The notes under the pieces: generated by a model | Databases searched by the model: none | The model's input: the letters and a program-made list of their open reading frames with translations, nothing else | What the model was told of the DNA's origin: nothing | Part shown: piece after piece, positions 13,140-25,087 of the stretch | Position numbering within the stretch: the stretch's first letter is position 1 | How the letters are laid out: the number at the start of each line of letters is the position of its first letter | Made by a program: the position numbers and the translations under genes | Source: Hanleya hanleyi | Lineage: Eukaryota; Mollusca; Polyplacophora; Lepidopleurida; Hanleyidae | Direction of reading: 5' to 3' | DNA: 64,000 bases | NCBI GenBank assembly: GCA_036873755.1 | Contig: JAVTVY010039319.1 | Coordinates: 103,008 to 167,007, forward strand

Positions 13140-13440
13140 CACGAATCGTTAGATTCTTGGTATGTGCTTTAGAATAGTTTAATCTGAAGACTATACTGTG
13201 AAGTCATGTGGCTGTCAGTATGTCGGCACCTCTTCCCACTTCCCTTATATGCGTTGTAATATGTATTTTAATTTGACAAGAGGAGGTGAACTCCATCGTT
13301 TGGGCCGTTTCTTCTATCTATCGATCACATATAGTTCTTTATTTTCCATCAAAAGACTTAATAGGGCTATCACATCATCTCTCTGTGACTCTGTCAGTAT
13401 GTCGGCACCTCTTCCCACTTCCCTTATATGTGTTGTAATT
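13140..13440. repeat. Dispersed short repeat, one full and one partial copy
   Basis: 13140-13261 is the reverse complement of 5845-5961. 13382-13440 repeats its last part (CAGTATGTCGGCACCTCTTC onward) in direct orientation. The overlapping 154-residue frame is not a credible gene. Confidence 0.65.
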
Positions 13441-14172
13441 GATGCCATTCAATATATCCACATGAACACCTACAATAAAAGTGTGGCTGGGATGCAAATC
13501 ATCACTGTGATTAGTTTTGGTTCTTGTGATTGTTTTAGAAATATACAGTCAATACCTTTGCCTGTGCTGTCATATGACTTCTTTTCAGTACGCCGGTTGC
13601 TTTTTCCATCACCCGTTTTGCGATTAGTTAGATTAGTTAGATTGTCTCAATGGACAATATAATATATTTTCGTTATGGATCACAATGCTAACTTTTCTAA
13701 AGTATCTGATGGTCTGATCTGCAGTTTCTCTTATTCGCCATTAATTTTGACTCGTAAATAAGCAAAAAATGGTGACGGAACTCAACAAGATCACAAAGCA
13801 GATAATTTCTTTTTCCTTCACCCAAACAATTGTAACGTTTGGTCTTGTTCTGTTTTACTCAATGACAGATATACTCCACGTTTGAACTTGGAATGCTTTA
13901 TTGGTCGGCTGGTAACTGTATGATTTCGTTTTGAGCAATTGTAGGTGACGTGAAAGGAAGTGGTTTTGTTTGGTGTAAAGCGTGAAATATGTAATGTCAT
14001 GAGAGTTGCGGATCAGCTGCCTTGAATACTTTCATCCTTAGCTTAGTGGTGTGTCAGTGTGATCTATTATGCAATTATTATGAACTGGAGTAGCCTTTTA
14101 GGCTGCTATACATGTCAACCAATAACTAACATATAGATTAGCTTCCATTTGCAATTTGTTTTTTTTTTACAG

Positions 14173-14948
14173 ACCAATGCGAACAGCTGTATGGAATTGG
14201 CGCAGCTGAGGCGTGGGTCAAACAGCGAACAAATCAGGGAACAGTCATGGTGGACCCAAAAGATGAGTTCGGATATATATGGATCATGTACGGCTATGGA
14301 GGTACCAATAAAATCACAGAATTCGAAAGTATCCTTGATCTTGAGAATGCACAGCCTAAGAGTACTATTACATTGCCATTCCACTGCGAAGGAACAGGCC
14401 AGGTGATATATGATGGTTCTCTATACTGTCTATCAGCTAAAACGAACCACATTGTGCGGTTTGAATTAAAAGAGAAATCATTACTCGTGGATGTACCACT
14501 AGAGGGCGCCGGTGTATACAATACATATCCATATCAGTTTGGTGGGCTAAGTGATGTGGACTTTGCCGTGGATGAACGAGGCCTTTGGGTTATATACGCC
14601 ACAAAAGCTAGTGAAGGTAAAATTGTTATAAGCAAGTTAGACCCTATCCGTTTGTCACTGAAACGATCATGGGTGACGGATATTCAAAAGAAAATGGTTG
14701 GAAATACATTTATGGTGTGTGGTGTCCTGTATGCCATTGATTCGTTTTCAGCCTCACCTACTTTTATCAAATTCGTCTATGACACGAACACGGGTGATGG
14801 TCGTGTTCTGGAATCATCGGACATACCTTTCATGAACGCAGCCGATCAAACCGGTTCCTTTACCGTCATGGTGAACTACGAAGCTAGGGAAAAAAAAATA
14901 TACACATGGAATAATGGCAGAGTGGAAATATACCCTGTTATATTCTGA
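14173..14948 (+). CDS. Secreted olfactomedin-domain protein, exon 2 (OLF domain)
   Basis: Final coding exon, about 258 residues, holding the whole olfactomedin domain. It follows a T-rich tract and ACAG acceptor. The first residues give DQCEQLYGIG, with the first conserved cysteine; the second lies in NTFMVCGVLYAID, and this pair forms the domain's disulfide in known family members. GGLSDVDFAVDERGLWVIYA is the family's most conserved block, with Asp residues that coordinate Ca2+ in characterised olfactomedin domains. The frame ends at TGA 14946-14948 after VEIYPVIF. Spliced product 543 residues. Family members act outside the cell in adhesion and matrix assembly; which role applies here cannot be read from the sequence. 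Confidence 0.9.
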
Positions 14949-16119
14949 AGACTTGTACTGCATTCTGTGTCATACTGGCATATGGACTTTACAAGGTGAT
15001 GGATATATAATTTTTTGATCACAAAGCCAAGGTCTCACGTTTTCCCTTTTTCAGAGCAACATCAATATAACTTCCCTCATCCGTTGATTTCAACTGAAAT
15101 GTACTGTATGTTGTGTAAGTTTACGTGCACTCAGTTCTTAAACGTACATCTTGAAGCCAGAAACTGTATTTAGTAGGTCACGTCCTACGCCTGTTTCTTT
15201 CATGAACAAATATTTGTAATAGCGTACGGTCAGAATATTGGGCGATTTTCTTGCTACTATTGTCCAGTCCTTCAAACCGACGTTATGTTTATATACATCG
15301 ACTCGAGGGCACTATTAATTCTTAGGTTCTGTCACAGATATGTATTAACAACTTGGACAGTCTTATTGATTTCAAATGCTCTGAAATTCATACTAATAGA
15401 AAAAATCTGACCGTGCGAAATTCAAGCACTTAATTCCCCCTACTGCTAACTCTACTGTGCATCACGTGTTACTGATTTGAAATCAAGATGTGTGAGTGCG
15501 CCGGTACCATTGTTCCATCAAAAAGTCCATTAGTCAGAATGCTACTGTCACCTAACTCTACACACAAAATAAAATATGGTGAATCGTTGTCAAAAACAAT
15601 TTACATCCGAAGCAAAGTTGTCTGGTTGTTCGATGCTGTAGGCATGTTCCTTTCTTCTTATCCATTGCTACAATCTTGTAATATTGCTATCTTGTAACTC
15701 GTTTAGTTTTCAAATTTTGGCATGAATTTCATCCTTTTCGACTTATTTTACATTAAATCCAGCTCTCCAGTGTTTTAGTTTTAGTTTCTTATCACAATGC
15801 AGTTAGCTCAAGTTCCATAATCTACATGTAAGTTCAAAGATGAACCTTTTCGGATTGAGCTCCGAAAGATTGCCGAGGTAATTGCATTCGTCAAACATCG
15901 CGAATTGATGGTATTCGTATTTCTCTTGATAAAACGTAGCCTGCTTTGGTTTGCACGCCTTTATATCAAATTGGACATGGTGCACGATTATCTAAAATGG
16001 CCAAAGCTACTACACTATTTAAAGTTGCTGAAAGAAATATATGAGAAACCTATCGACAAAATGCAGTTCTCCCTAAGATAAAGGAAAAACTAGCAATGTA
16101 CAGTATAAATTTTCCAAAT
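14949..16119. other. 3' UTR and intergenic, no further gene
   Basis: Downstream of the olfactomedin stop. A candidate polyadenylation signal AATAAA lies at 15568-15573. No conserved coding frame. Confidence 0.5.
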
Positions 16120-16336
16120 CAACCAATTGAATTTCTACTGCGGTTGTAATAACTGGTTGATGATAAATGCGTTTTTAGATTTATCAAAAACTTTTGATAC
16201 CGTTTATCATGACATTTTACTAAATAAACTTTATCGTTATTGCTTCCTCTGGGGGAACAAACTTCAAATGAATGTTTTCGCAGTTATATATCAACCCGTA
16301 CCCAGTGTACAGAATATAATACCACGGTATTGTCCT
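16120..16336 (+). pseudogene. LINE reverse-transcriptase fragment
   Basis: The frame at 16127 reads NAFLDLSKTFDTVYHDILL and continues to a SYISTRTQCTEYNTTV-like segment. This is the RT palm motif (F-L-D-x-S-K-x-F-D-x-V) of Jockey/CR1-type LINEs. The frame is cut by the MITE whose TTAA starts at 16337. Beyond the MITE pair, 19061 onward reads SESCGV, which would fit the next part of such an RT, but the match is too short to be sure. Confidence 0.65.
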
Positions 16337-16410
16337 TTAACCCTACCTGGCCTGGGGGACCATTATGGTCCCCCCTACCAAACTTTCTGCGGTATCTCCG
16401 GAACGACAAA

Positions 16411-18040
16411 CAAGAGCCCAAGGGGCTTCAATATCCGCCCGTATATCTGGAGTTACATTGGTTCAAATTTCAAGGTTGTTTAATAGCCTTTAATTTTTTG
16501 CTTATAAGAATGTAACATATATCACATCTTATATTGAATGATAAACTAAAATGAGCTTAACTCTTGGTAACTAGTTGACCTTGAAGCAAGAGCTGAGAGC
16601 TCACATATCCCACACTGAAATCGACAATAGTCAAACACAAGAAATAGTAGTTTTCCTGCAAATGGATTCCTTTCAGACGAGAGAATTTTTCATGAAGGAA
16701 GAAGAAAGTGATGAAGTAAACCTTTGTTCTTGAGTTAATGAACAGGTGTGAAGTTCATAAAGGACTCCTCTTCCCGTTAAATTAGTAAATGTATGGTTTT
16801 TATTTCACAACAGTTTAACTTAATGTAGCTGTTTCAAACATGGGAGACAACTCCACAGGACAATACCATATAAATGCAGGGAAAAGAACTTCAAATATTC
16901 CAACAATATTCCAACACATTTAGTCAGCTAAGCTTGATTCAGTTTTGGGGGACTGCGGCCTAGACCTTTGACAAATTGATCTCATATGTATGGCTCCACT
17001 TTGCCATGCGAGTAAGGTATACTCAAAGTTTGGTACCAATCCATACCTTGAAACTAGAGCTATCGCGCGGACAACAAATCTTAATGGATGAATGGACAGA
17101 ACGCAACATCTCATTACACGACCTCGTCTTCGACAGGCATATGAAAATGTGACTTTTAATAATTTCTTGATTTTGGGGTCACAGTGACCTTGACCTTTGA
17201 CCTTGGCCTAAATTTTGGTACATGACAAACCGTCTCCCCTCAATTTCTCAATGGAGACAAAAAATCAATATTTTTAACAATTTCACGATTTTGGGGTCAG
17301 TGACCTTGAACTTTGACCTTGACCTACATTTTGGTATGTGACACATTGTGTCCCCCTAATGTATCTACTGACACAAAAAAATGTCATTTTTAATAGTATC
17401 CTAATTTTGGGGTCAGTGACCTTTGACCTTGACCTAATTTTTGGTGTGCATAACTTCATTTCCGCCTATTGAATCCACTCACAAAAAATTAGAAATTTTT
17501 AACGATTTCCTGATTTTTCAATCACACTGACCATTGACCTCTGACCTTGACCTACATTTAATATGCAACACATCGTTCCCCCTAGGGCATCCACTCACCA
17601 AAAATTAGAACTGTAGATAGAAAACTGTCAACGATCAATGATTTCCTGATTTTTGGCAACAGTGACCTTTGACCTCTGACCTCGACCTCAATTTCGGTAC
17701 GCGACACATCGTCTCCACGTGGTGTATCCACTCACAAAAAATTGCAACTGTGGATAGAAAACGTTCACAGATATAGACCGGACACGAACACTTCAGTGAT
17801 TTCCTGTTTTTTAGGCCAGTGACCTTTGACCTGTGACCTCGACCTTCATTTTGGTACGTGACACATCGTCTCCCCGTAGGGTATCCACTCACCATAAATT
17901 GGAGCTGTGGATAGGAAACTGTCCCAGATATAGACCGGACACGAGAACCGGACAGACGGACAGACGCCCCGACAGACAGACGGACAGACGGACGGAAACC
18001 GCCATCACATAATACGTCCGCCTTTTGGGCGGGCGTATAA
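16411..18040 (+). mobile_element. Helitron-like non-autonomous element inside a MITE
   Basis: The boundaries come from comparison with the intact MITE: the sequence departs after cggaacgacaaa and returns at aaatggagtgctg. There is no target-site duplication beyond an ambiguous A. It starts CAAGAGCCCAAGG, holds a tandem TGACCT array and a GACA/GGAC microsatellite (17940-17995), and ends with a CCGCC-TTTTG-GGCGG hairpin followed by GCGTATAA. A 3' hairpin, microsatellite and no duplication fit molluscan Helitron-like (HINE/pearl-type) elements. No Rep/helicase gene. Confidence 0.6.
17180..17870. repeat. Degenerate tandem array of TGACCT-rich units
   Basis: Six units of roughly 110-150 bp, each with a cluster such as GTGACCTTTGACCTTGACCT followed by TTTTGGTA and later TCCACTCAC. 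Clusters begin near 17186, 17300, 17412, 17525, 17661 and 17818. Confidence 0.85.
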
Positions 18041-18545
18041 AAATGGAGTGCTGAAACTCCGGGACTTTATAGTTTATCATATTGGGGTCATTTTGAGCCC
18101 ATTTGCATAACCCCCTGAGCAGAGGATCATGGGTAAATTCAAGATGGCGGCCACGTGGGGTACCAGAAAAGTGATGTTTTTGTCATATTTCTTCAAAATT
18201 TCTGCTTTGCCGCAACGAAAAGTGGGCAAAAACTATTTTATTTCACATCACATTAATATTTACTAATTTATCATGCAGTTTTTGCGAAGAAATTGCATAA
18301 ATAAAAAAATCGGGAAATTCGACCGTAAAATCGGCCAAAAAATATCGTTTTTGAAAATGACGTCACTGTGACGTCATCAAAGCGGCCATCTTGGATTTTT
18401 TTACATTTTCTGGTAGAGCTTGACCCAAGGGTATAGTGTGGTAAGTTTCAGCTCCCTAGCTCAAGGGATAAGTAAAATAATTAGGGGGGGGCCATATAAC
18501 CCCCCCAGGCCTGGACAGGTCCCAAAAAGCACAGGCCAGATAGGG

Positions 18546-19060
18546 TTAACCCTATCTGGCCTGGGCTTTCTGGGACCTGTCCAGGTTGGGGGCCGGAATG
18601 CCCACCTCCACTCCCCCAATTATTTTTCTTACCCCTTTAGCTAGGGAGTTGAAACTTACCACATTATACCTTTGGGTCAAGCTGTATCAGAAAATGCAAA
18701 AAGATCCAAGATGGTCGCTTTGATGACGTCACAGTGACGTCATTTTTGTTCGATTTTTCGATCGAAATTTTCATTTATGCCATTTCTCCGCGAAAACTGC
18801 AAAAATTAGTAAATATTAATGTGATGTGAAATAAAGTACTTTTTGCCCACTTTTCATCGCGGAAAAGCAGACATTTTGAAGAAAGATGACGAAAACATCA
18901 CTTTTCTGGTACCCCACGTGGCCGCCATCTTGAATATACCCATTATCCTCTGCTCAGCGGCTTATACAAATAGGCTGAAAATGACCCCAATGTGATAAAC
19001 TATAAAGTTACGTAGGGGGCTATTTTGCCCCCCCCCCCCTTTCAGGCCTGGTAGGGTTAA
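18546..19060 (-). mobile_element. piggyBac-like MITE copy B, head-to-head with copy A
   Basis: Full-length inverted copy with TTAA at 18546-18549 and 19057-19060 and ends matching the 8238 family. It shares its left TTAA with copy A, so the two abut exactly. Confidence 0.8.
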
Positions 19061-20399
19061 ATCGGAATCATGTGGTGTTATACATGACTAGTTATCCTCA
19101 TTGTGGACGACATCTCTGCTTAATCTGCTGATGAAAATCCTATCACATGAGCTTACAAATCGTCACATCCGGTTCTCATTTAATAAACTTTCTCTTGCTA
19201 TCAATGTATGAACCGTTTGTTAACAATCTTGACAATGACATGCCACTGATATTATTTGAGCTGGAAATTAATTCATCCGTTCCTCCGCCTCGCTATATTA
19301 GTTCATTCGGAACTGGCGAGCAGAAATCACTCAGTGAACCCGATTTTCGGCTCGGACGGTCCTAGCTTGACGCTCCTATAAATCTCCAGATGGGATGCAC
19401 CAGAATACGCATGGCTCAAAACACAAACGACTAACACGGACGTACGAACCGTCGACAGGCAAATTATATACTAGGGACCCCAAATTTATATCGAATGTAC
19501 TGATAATATACGATCCATTAAAATATAAAACCCCAAATTATCAGTTTTAACACGTATCGCATGTTTAAGTTATATAATTCCAGTGTTTGTTTTCAGATCT
19601 ATCAGACATCACATGACCTCGTAACAGTCCAATATGTAGTCCATGCCCATCGAGGTACATCTATCACCGGAGAACCCCGATAAGTTGAGTAACCTGTCAA
19701 TGTCAAGGACAATAATGTCACGGCATGGGATGTCTGAACATCAACTGCAACAACAAAGAACAACTATTGAATATGTGATGAGTTCAGCCAATCTTTACTG
19801 CAGACTGATGAAAATATACGATCAGTCTATTTTCATTAATACATTTTGGATAACTCAATACCACGTTAATAATAACGCAATTCAATCAGCATGTAATATT
19901 ATTTAAGGTTAATTTTGTGGTTAAATGAGGTAAGATCAAAGGGGGACAGTATATTAACGAGCTTATTTCATACAAATGAACATCCCTGCTGGACATAAGT
20001 TTTGAGGGGGGCTGGATACCACACGGATATTGACTACTCGCGTTTCTTGAGATAATTTTTGCTCTAAACTGAGGTCAAAATAATCAAGTTATTTCTCTTT
20101 CTTTTTTGTTAATACGAATTGTTTACGAGTTACGAAATTAGATTTCAAACAGTGATGATACGTTCAAAACTAGTGAGAATGGGAGGGAAATAGCTTTCTG
20201 GCTTATTTTTCATGTCATTGTTTGCTACAAATATAATGGGCATACATGCTACTTTAATCCCTAGGATGACGAGGTTAGGGTATGTATATGTCACCCAGAT
20301 ATCAACCAACACAGGGTCCTTCTCAGGTCACTTTTTATTCCAGCAGATATTGTCTAATTTAATAGATCATCGATGCTGAATTAGTTCTCAGTTGGTTAA
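19061..20399. other. No gene recognised
   Basis: Frames at 19147-19365 and 19643-19906 have no known domain or coding signature. Possibly further decayed LINE sequence at the left edge. Confidence 0.45.
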
Positions 20400-20640
20400 G
20401 AAAGTATAGGGAATGTTCACTTCTGGAGTTCAGTGTTTATCCATCAGATTGATGGAACATAATAAATGGATTTTTTTTTTAAATTGGGAGGTCACCATAC
20501 TCGTTATGAAATATGGCAGTCATATGTGTGTGTATCTTCGAAGAGTTATAACACCGAATACATGGGGACGTTTAACATTTTTTTCTTGTTTGGAGCTCAT
20601 TAAATCAAACTTTCTCAACTCAATTTCCCTTCTGCTGTGA
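20400..20640 (+). mobile_element. Fragment of the TTAA-flanked MITE family at 27659
   Basis: Keeps GGGAATGTTCACTTC, then the collinear GGTCACCATACTCGTTATG and ATCAAACTTTCTCAA blocks of the element at 27659-28417. The right half and the second end are missing. Confidence 0.6.
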
Positions 20641-21774
20641 AACGTTTTCTAACTTCTACTACCGAGGGATTTTTCAGATCCACAAGAGAATGCGCAAGGT
20701 CCACAAGGCAAACTGTCAGGCCACCGTGAACGCACTCGTGCAATGATCTTGGCCAACGAGGGAGTTCGATTCAACCTGTCACCTTGTCTGGATCGAGGAG
20801 TTTGGAAAGGAAGACCTTGAGATTTCTAGTAGACTGCCTCGTTTTAGCGGGAACAAGTCACATATAGGCCTACCGCTCTTCTGTGTATAAAGGTAGAAAT
20901 AGACGTCGAAACCGCAGCGCCCTCTTTTATGTCATTTTACAACATTCCCCGATCAGCTAATCTGGACTTCGCTGGGAAAATATGGCTATAGAGGATCAAA
21001 CCATAATTCATAACGAACTTAACTGGTAAATCGCAATCTCCAAATCCCTATAGTAGATTTACACGACGACCTCAAAGTTCACTGTCATACATGTACTTCC
21101 GCCTTCAGCCCGAGTGACATCCCTCTTTGCGGCGAAGCGAGCCAGCTTCACCATGGTCCTTTCGCCGTCTCAACTGATCGTTTGAGTTAATTTCACCGGG
21201 ATTTCGAGGCATTATCTGTCTCCTGGATGATTGTAGTTCATTCTCGGAAAGTTCCAGCGTTTAATTCAATCAGGTAAGTGAACCGCACACGTAAACACAA
21301 TGTTACTTTCGTTTTCAACTGTAGTCACATGTCACACATCAGCCGTGATCTATTACAGGGGAACCCAAGGGGTCGCTTGCATTTCTGCACTTTCGTTACG
21401 CTACCCCCGCCTTTGAAGAACATGACGCCATCGTCATGGCTCTTGTCGCGCTACCAGCAGCACGGGTGTGTGGATTAGAACATATATACAGCGTATATAC
21501 AAAAAGATTACAGGGCGACGGCCCTATTGACTTCCTGGCTAATTCGTCGTCAGGTAGAATGGACATCAGGTCCACAGCAGCCCACAGCTGTCTCGTGCTG
21601 GAGTCTGTTCGTCATGCATCTGAGGCAGTAAAGCCACGGAGTCAGCCAGCCTGTTTTGTCGCCCACGGGATTACTTGCAGCTCCATCCTGCACCACAGGT
21701 CATTCCTCGATGATCACGGGCATCAACCGTATTTCTCGGACCGTACGGCCGTGCATCTTCTGTCCACCGGCAGG
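20641..21774. other. Higher-GC stretch, possibly the 3' part of a Gypsy relic
   Basis: More CpG than its surroundings. It lies downstream (minus strand) of the integrase-tail remnant at 21775-22065, so it may include 3' LTR sequence, but no LTR pair is seen. The plus-strand 130-residue frame at 21436-21828 looks like a shadow. Confidence 0.35.
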
Positions 21775-22065
21775 CTAAAACGTAAAGCTTCCCGGTCGCT
21801 GGATACGACGTCCGCGAGTCGTTCGTAATCTGCCAATCTCCGAGGACGCCGAGGACGCCGGGTTCTCCGTCCACTTCTCGTTCTCGGACTCGACATCACC
21901 ATCATTCTCTGTAGTCTTAGTGGTCTCACTATCCGACGTTTCTCTGAGGTAGAAGGGCTTCAAAAGATCGTGATGGACTACACGAAGGCTTTCTTCACAA
22001 CAAAATGCGTTAGACGTTAAATTTGCTTTATTATTTAGATAGCATAGTTCGTTACGCAGACCCAC
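21775..22065 (-). pseudogene. Ty3/Gypsy pol C-terminal remnant
   Basis: The 96-residue frame contains SLRVVHHDLLKPFYLRE, the V-V-H-x-D-x-L-K-P block at the end of Gypsy-type integrases, followed by an acidic, Ser/Thr-rich tail. No protease, RT, RNase H or integrase core is recognisable upstream. Confidence 0.5.
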
Positions 22066-24356
22066 TTATATTGCAGATTATGGAAACAGTGGAATGATGT
22101 ATTCATTCCAAAGAATATAAAATATACACTGGATGATGGACTGTCGACCACCTTATAATATGCAGATAACATAGTTCGTAGAGGACGTAAGTGGGTTGAG
22201 TGGACGGAATGTAACTGGGGAAAAGGTTTAAGAAATCTATTTTAATCTTAACATTTGAAGAAAAAACATTGATCCTCTTGCGTCTCGAAGTGAAGAGAAA
22301 GTTGAGTTTCCCAAAACATGAGAGCCAGTGCATATTACCGCTAACGAACATATCGTATGCGGGGCTTGGAATGTTTCCTCTAACTTCATTACAAGCTGAT
22401 GAACGGTGCCATCTGTAAAACCTGCTTAATTAACCTATCAACTGATAGATGTCTTCACTCAGTCCTAGGATGTCGTTTGAGTGCGAACTCAACGCCTCCA
22501 TTATAGTTTCTCCAATTTAGGAAAACATTTATAAATTGAAGAAATCCTCGTTACTAAGCTCCGGTTTGAATTGTTCTTTTTGCAACTATAGACAAATATT
22601 GCGGCGGACATAATCAGAAAATATGTTGATCAGTGCAAATGAATACTGTACCCAGGCGCGCGCCATGATTGGTCATAGCTGGTCGACAGCATACTGCAAG
22701 CATAGTTGAGTCGTCTTGTACAAACATGTTCTATCCTGACTGCAAGCAGTTAGGCTACATTCTTGTGCGGTGATGATGAAATGTTGCATATCATCTTCAG
22801 ATTAATTATGTACATGACAGGAATGCCGTCGACATACGGAACCTTCGAGATCTTCACGTCTTGTCTAGAGCTGTTTAATGGATGTAAGAACTGAAATTTA
22901 CATGTACGATATATCTTTCAGCTGTCAATGAAAGAGCGGCGGGATCATCTGGCAGTAATCATTCATAATCATAACAGGTTCTCTTTTTTTAGCAAGTTTA
23001 ATTCCAAGTTCAAAAGGTTTCTTTCCGGATGAAAGCCAGTTCAGTGCACAGTCGGACCTCCTCATATTAAGTTCGAATTTCTTTTCTCCCCGAAAGCTGG
23101 TTTCGGTTTTATAATTTGTAGTATAGCTTTGTAGCAGCTCTTATTTCTGCTCTATGCAGTGAGTATATTTGTCTTTGGGGTCATATGAATTCTTGTCAGT
23201 ATTACGGCGTCGTTTTCCACCACCCTTTTAACTTTGTGTTTAATTGTTACCTCTATATCTTGAGATTCTGCTGGTGGACGTTTCGTCCCCGAGGCCTGCC
23301 TTCTGTACAAATCATTGTGTTTGTTGTTTTGTGACTTGCAAACATGATGGAGAATGAAGCGCTTGGTCGGCGTAGGACCTAATAGGTAATTGTTCCAAAT
23401 AAGAACTTGCATTCAATAAATACTCCCTCGTTTAGGCCGAGTTTTCTATCTGGCGGTCACATATTTCAACATTTTGCAACAGACGACTTGATAGGGCTAT
23501 TACATCAGCGCATCGTTTTCCAGCACACGTTGCATTTAATTTCCTCCCACGATGTGATACTAGTAAAGAAAATTGCAAGATTAGAAATGACATGTATCAA
23601 TATCGTCGTGTCGCAATAGTTTATCTAGACGTATACAAATGATGTAAGGTGAATATTTGATCAAGTTCTATAGGGATTGTCTACAATAGGGATTGTCTAC
23701 AATAGGGATTGTCTTTCTGGAGATTGTAGACTTTGAAGATCGACTGGAAAATCAAATCTGAGTCCAAGTGTTCTACTTTAGATATCAGTAATTGTAAGGA
23801 ATATGACTCAAAGTTAAGATGATAGTATATGATCTGTACACTATCCCCATTCCTTACAACATATGAACATGTGTCAAAGTGAACTTTACGATAGAAATCT
23901 TATTTTGGAAGCCGGTCGCCAAAATAACAAAAAAAAAATAACAAAAAAAACGACAACCCAAATGGCGGAGAAGCATTCAAGGCAAAGACGAAATCTGTCA
24001 CAATTAAGTGTTAAAGACAGGAAACCGATCGCGATAAGGAACCCGCAGATGAACCAAGAACTGTAAGTAACCATCCGTTTTTTACTGCGCGACCGATTAA
24101 CTTCAACATCAAGTGATCTTTGTAAAGTCACAAGGATCTGATTTACTTGGTGACCTGCGATGAATATCATGTAGAGCATGCCATGCAATCCATTAATATA
24201 TTCCTAAACACCATAATGAGGCTAGGCTACACCTTCCGCCAACCAGCACAAAACTGTCGAAACGACCAAAAAAATTTGATCACAGGCGACCATATAATGT
24301 ATGGTATAGACTTGACATATGGACATGCGTTAAAGTGAAGTTGGTCGCTTTTTGTC
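22066..24356. other. No gene recognised
   Basis: Several short frames without domains. 23676-23715 holds three direct copies of a 17-bp word (TAGGGATTGTCTACAA). 23925-23955 is A-rich. Confidence 0.45.
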
Positions 24357-24381
24357 CCCCGCCGCAACGCGGCTGGGGACT

Positions 24382-25086
24382 TTAAAGGGAACGTAAACTC
24401 TGCGGTAAAACACCGTGGGAATTATACAACAATCCCGATAGATTTAAAAAATCGTGACAAATATTTTTTATCATTTTTTTCCAATGAATGAGACAGACGC
24501 AAACATAGAAAATACCGTGATTTGGAATTTCTTGGGGGCGCCGCCATGTTTGTTTTGGGCAGGATTTTTATCCAATGGGAAAGCGTAAAATTCAGTTGTG
24601 CCGATAATCTCCTACGTCATCGGACATTCTCTGTGTCGAGATAACATGGCCGAATATGGTCGTTTTCATGCACTCATCCGTTCCCTGACTAACAGAGGCA
24701 ATGTTATCGATTAGCTTTGATGTAGAATACAGCCTGATTCTAACAGATATTCTACGATGCCGGGCTGCTCTGCATTTGGCTGTCACAATGTACCAGGTAA
24801 TCCCGACACGTCGCACTGTCATCCTCGTTCATGTTTGTAAGCTCTCGAATACTGCACCTCTGCAAATTGACGCGTTTTTACCTCCAGAGGCAGAAGAACT
24901 AGTGTCCACTGACGTCACGATTCTTCGAACATGGAGGCCTCTATGTTCGTCCAGTGTAACGAAGTTAAGACGTTTAGTACTGCTTTGAAAAAATTGTAAA
25001 AAAATATCTGATAAACGATTTGGATTCTATGAGGAAAAAGCTTTAACTGGCCATGCAAGTTTCACCAGAGTTTACGTTCCCTTTAA
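24382..25086. mobile_element. TTAA-flanked MITE with perfect 22-bp inverted ends
   Basis: 24381-24402 and 25066-25087 are exact reverse complements, starting TTTAAAGGGAACGTAAACTC. A TTAA is embedded at each end. About 705 bp without a transposase. Inserted near the left end of the composite element. The TTAA target suggests piggyBac-type mobilisation, but the AGGG end differs from the 8238 family. Confidence 0.75.
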
Positions 25087-25087
25087 A

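Larger units (their letters stand above)
4395..14172 (+). other. Intron of the olfactomedin-domain gene
   Basis: Bounded by GTAAGT at 4395 and a T-rich tract plus ACAG at 14163-14172. Splicing joins a split codon (G|AC, Asp) and keeps the frame. About half of the 9.8 kb is transposon relics: two Penelope-type copies, a piggyBac-like MITE and an antisense LINE tail. None of the small frames inside looks like an additional exon. Confidence 0.8.
16337..18549 (+). mobile_element. piggyBac-like MITE copy A, split by a Helitron-like insertion
   Basis: Same family as 8238-8795. The left part is 16337-16410 and the right part about 18041-18549, each collinear with the intact copy. TTAA lies at 16337-16340 and 18546-18549. 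The intervening 1.6 kb is a separate element. Confidence 0.75.

Noticed and set aside
13198..13662. 154-residue frame
   Set aside because: The first part is a dispersed repeat and the remainder has no coding signature.
21436..21828. 130-residue plus-strand frame
   Set aside because: It overlaps the Gypsy remnant on the other strand and has no recognisable domain.
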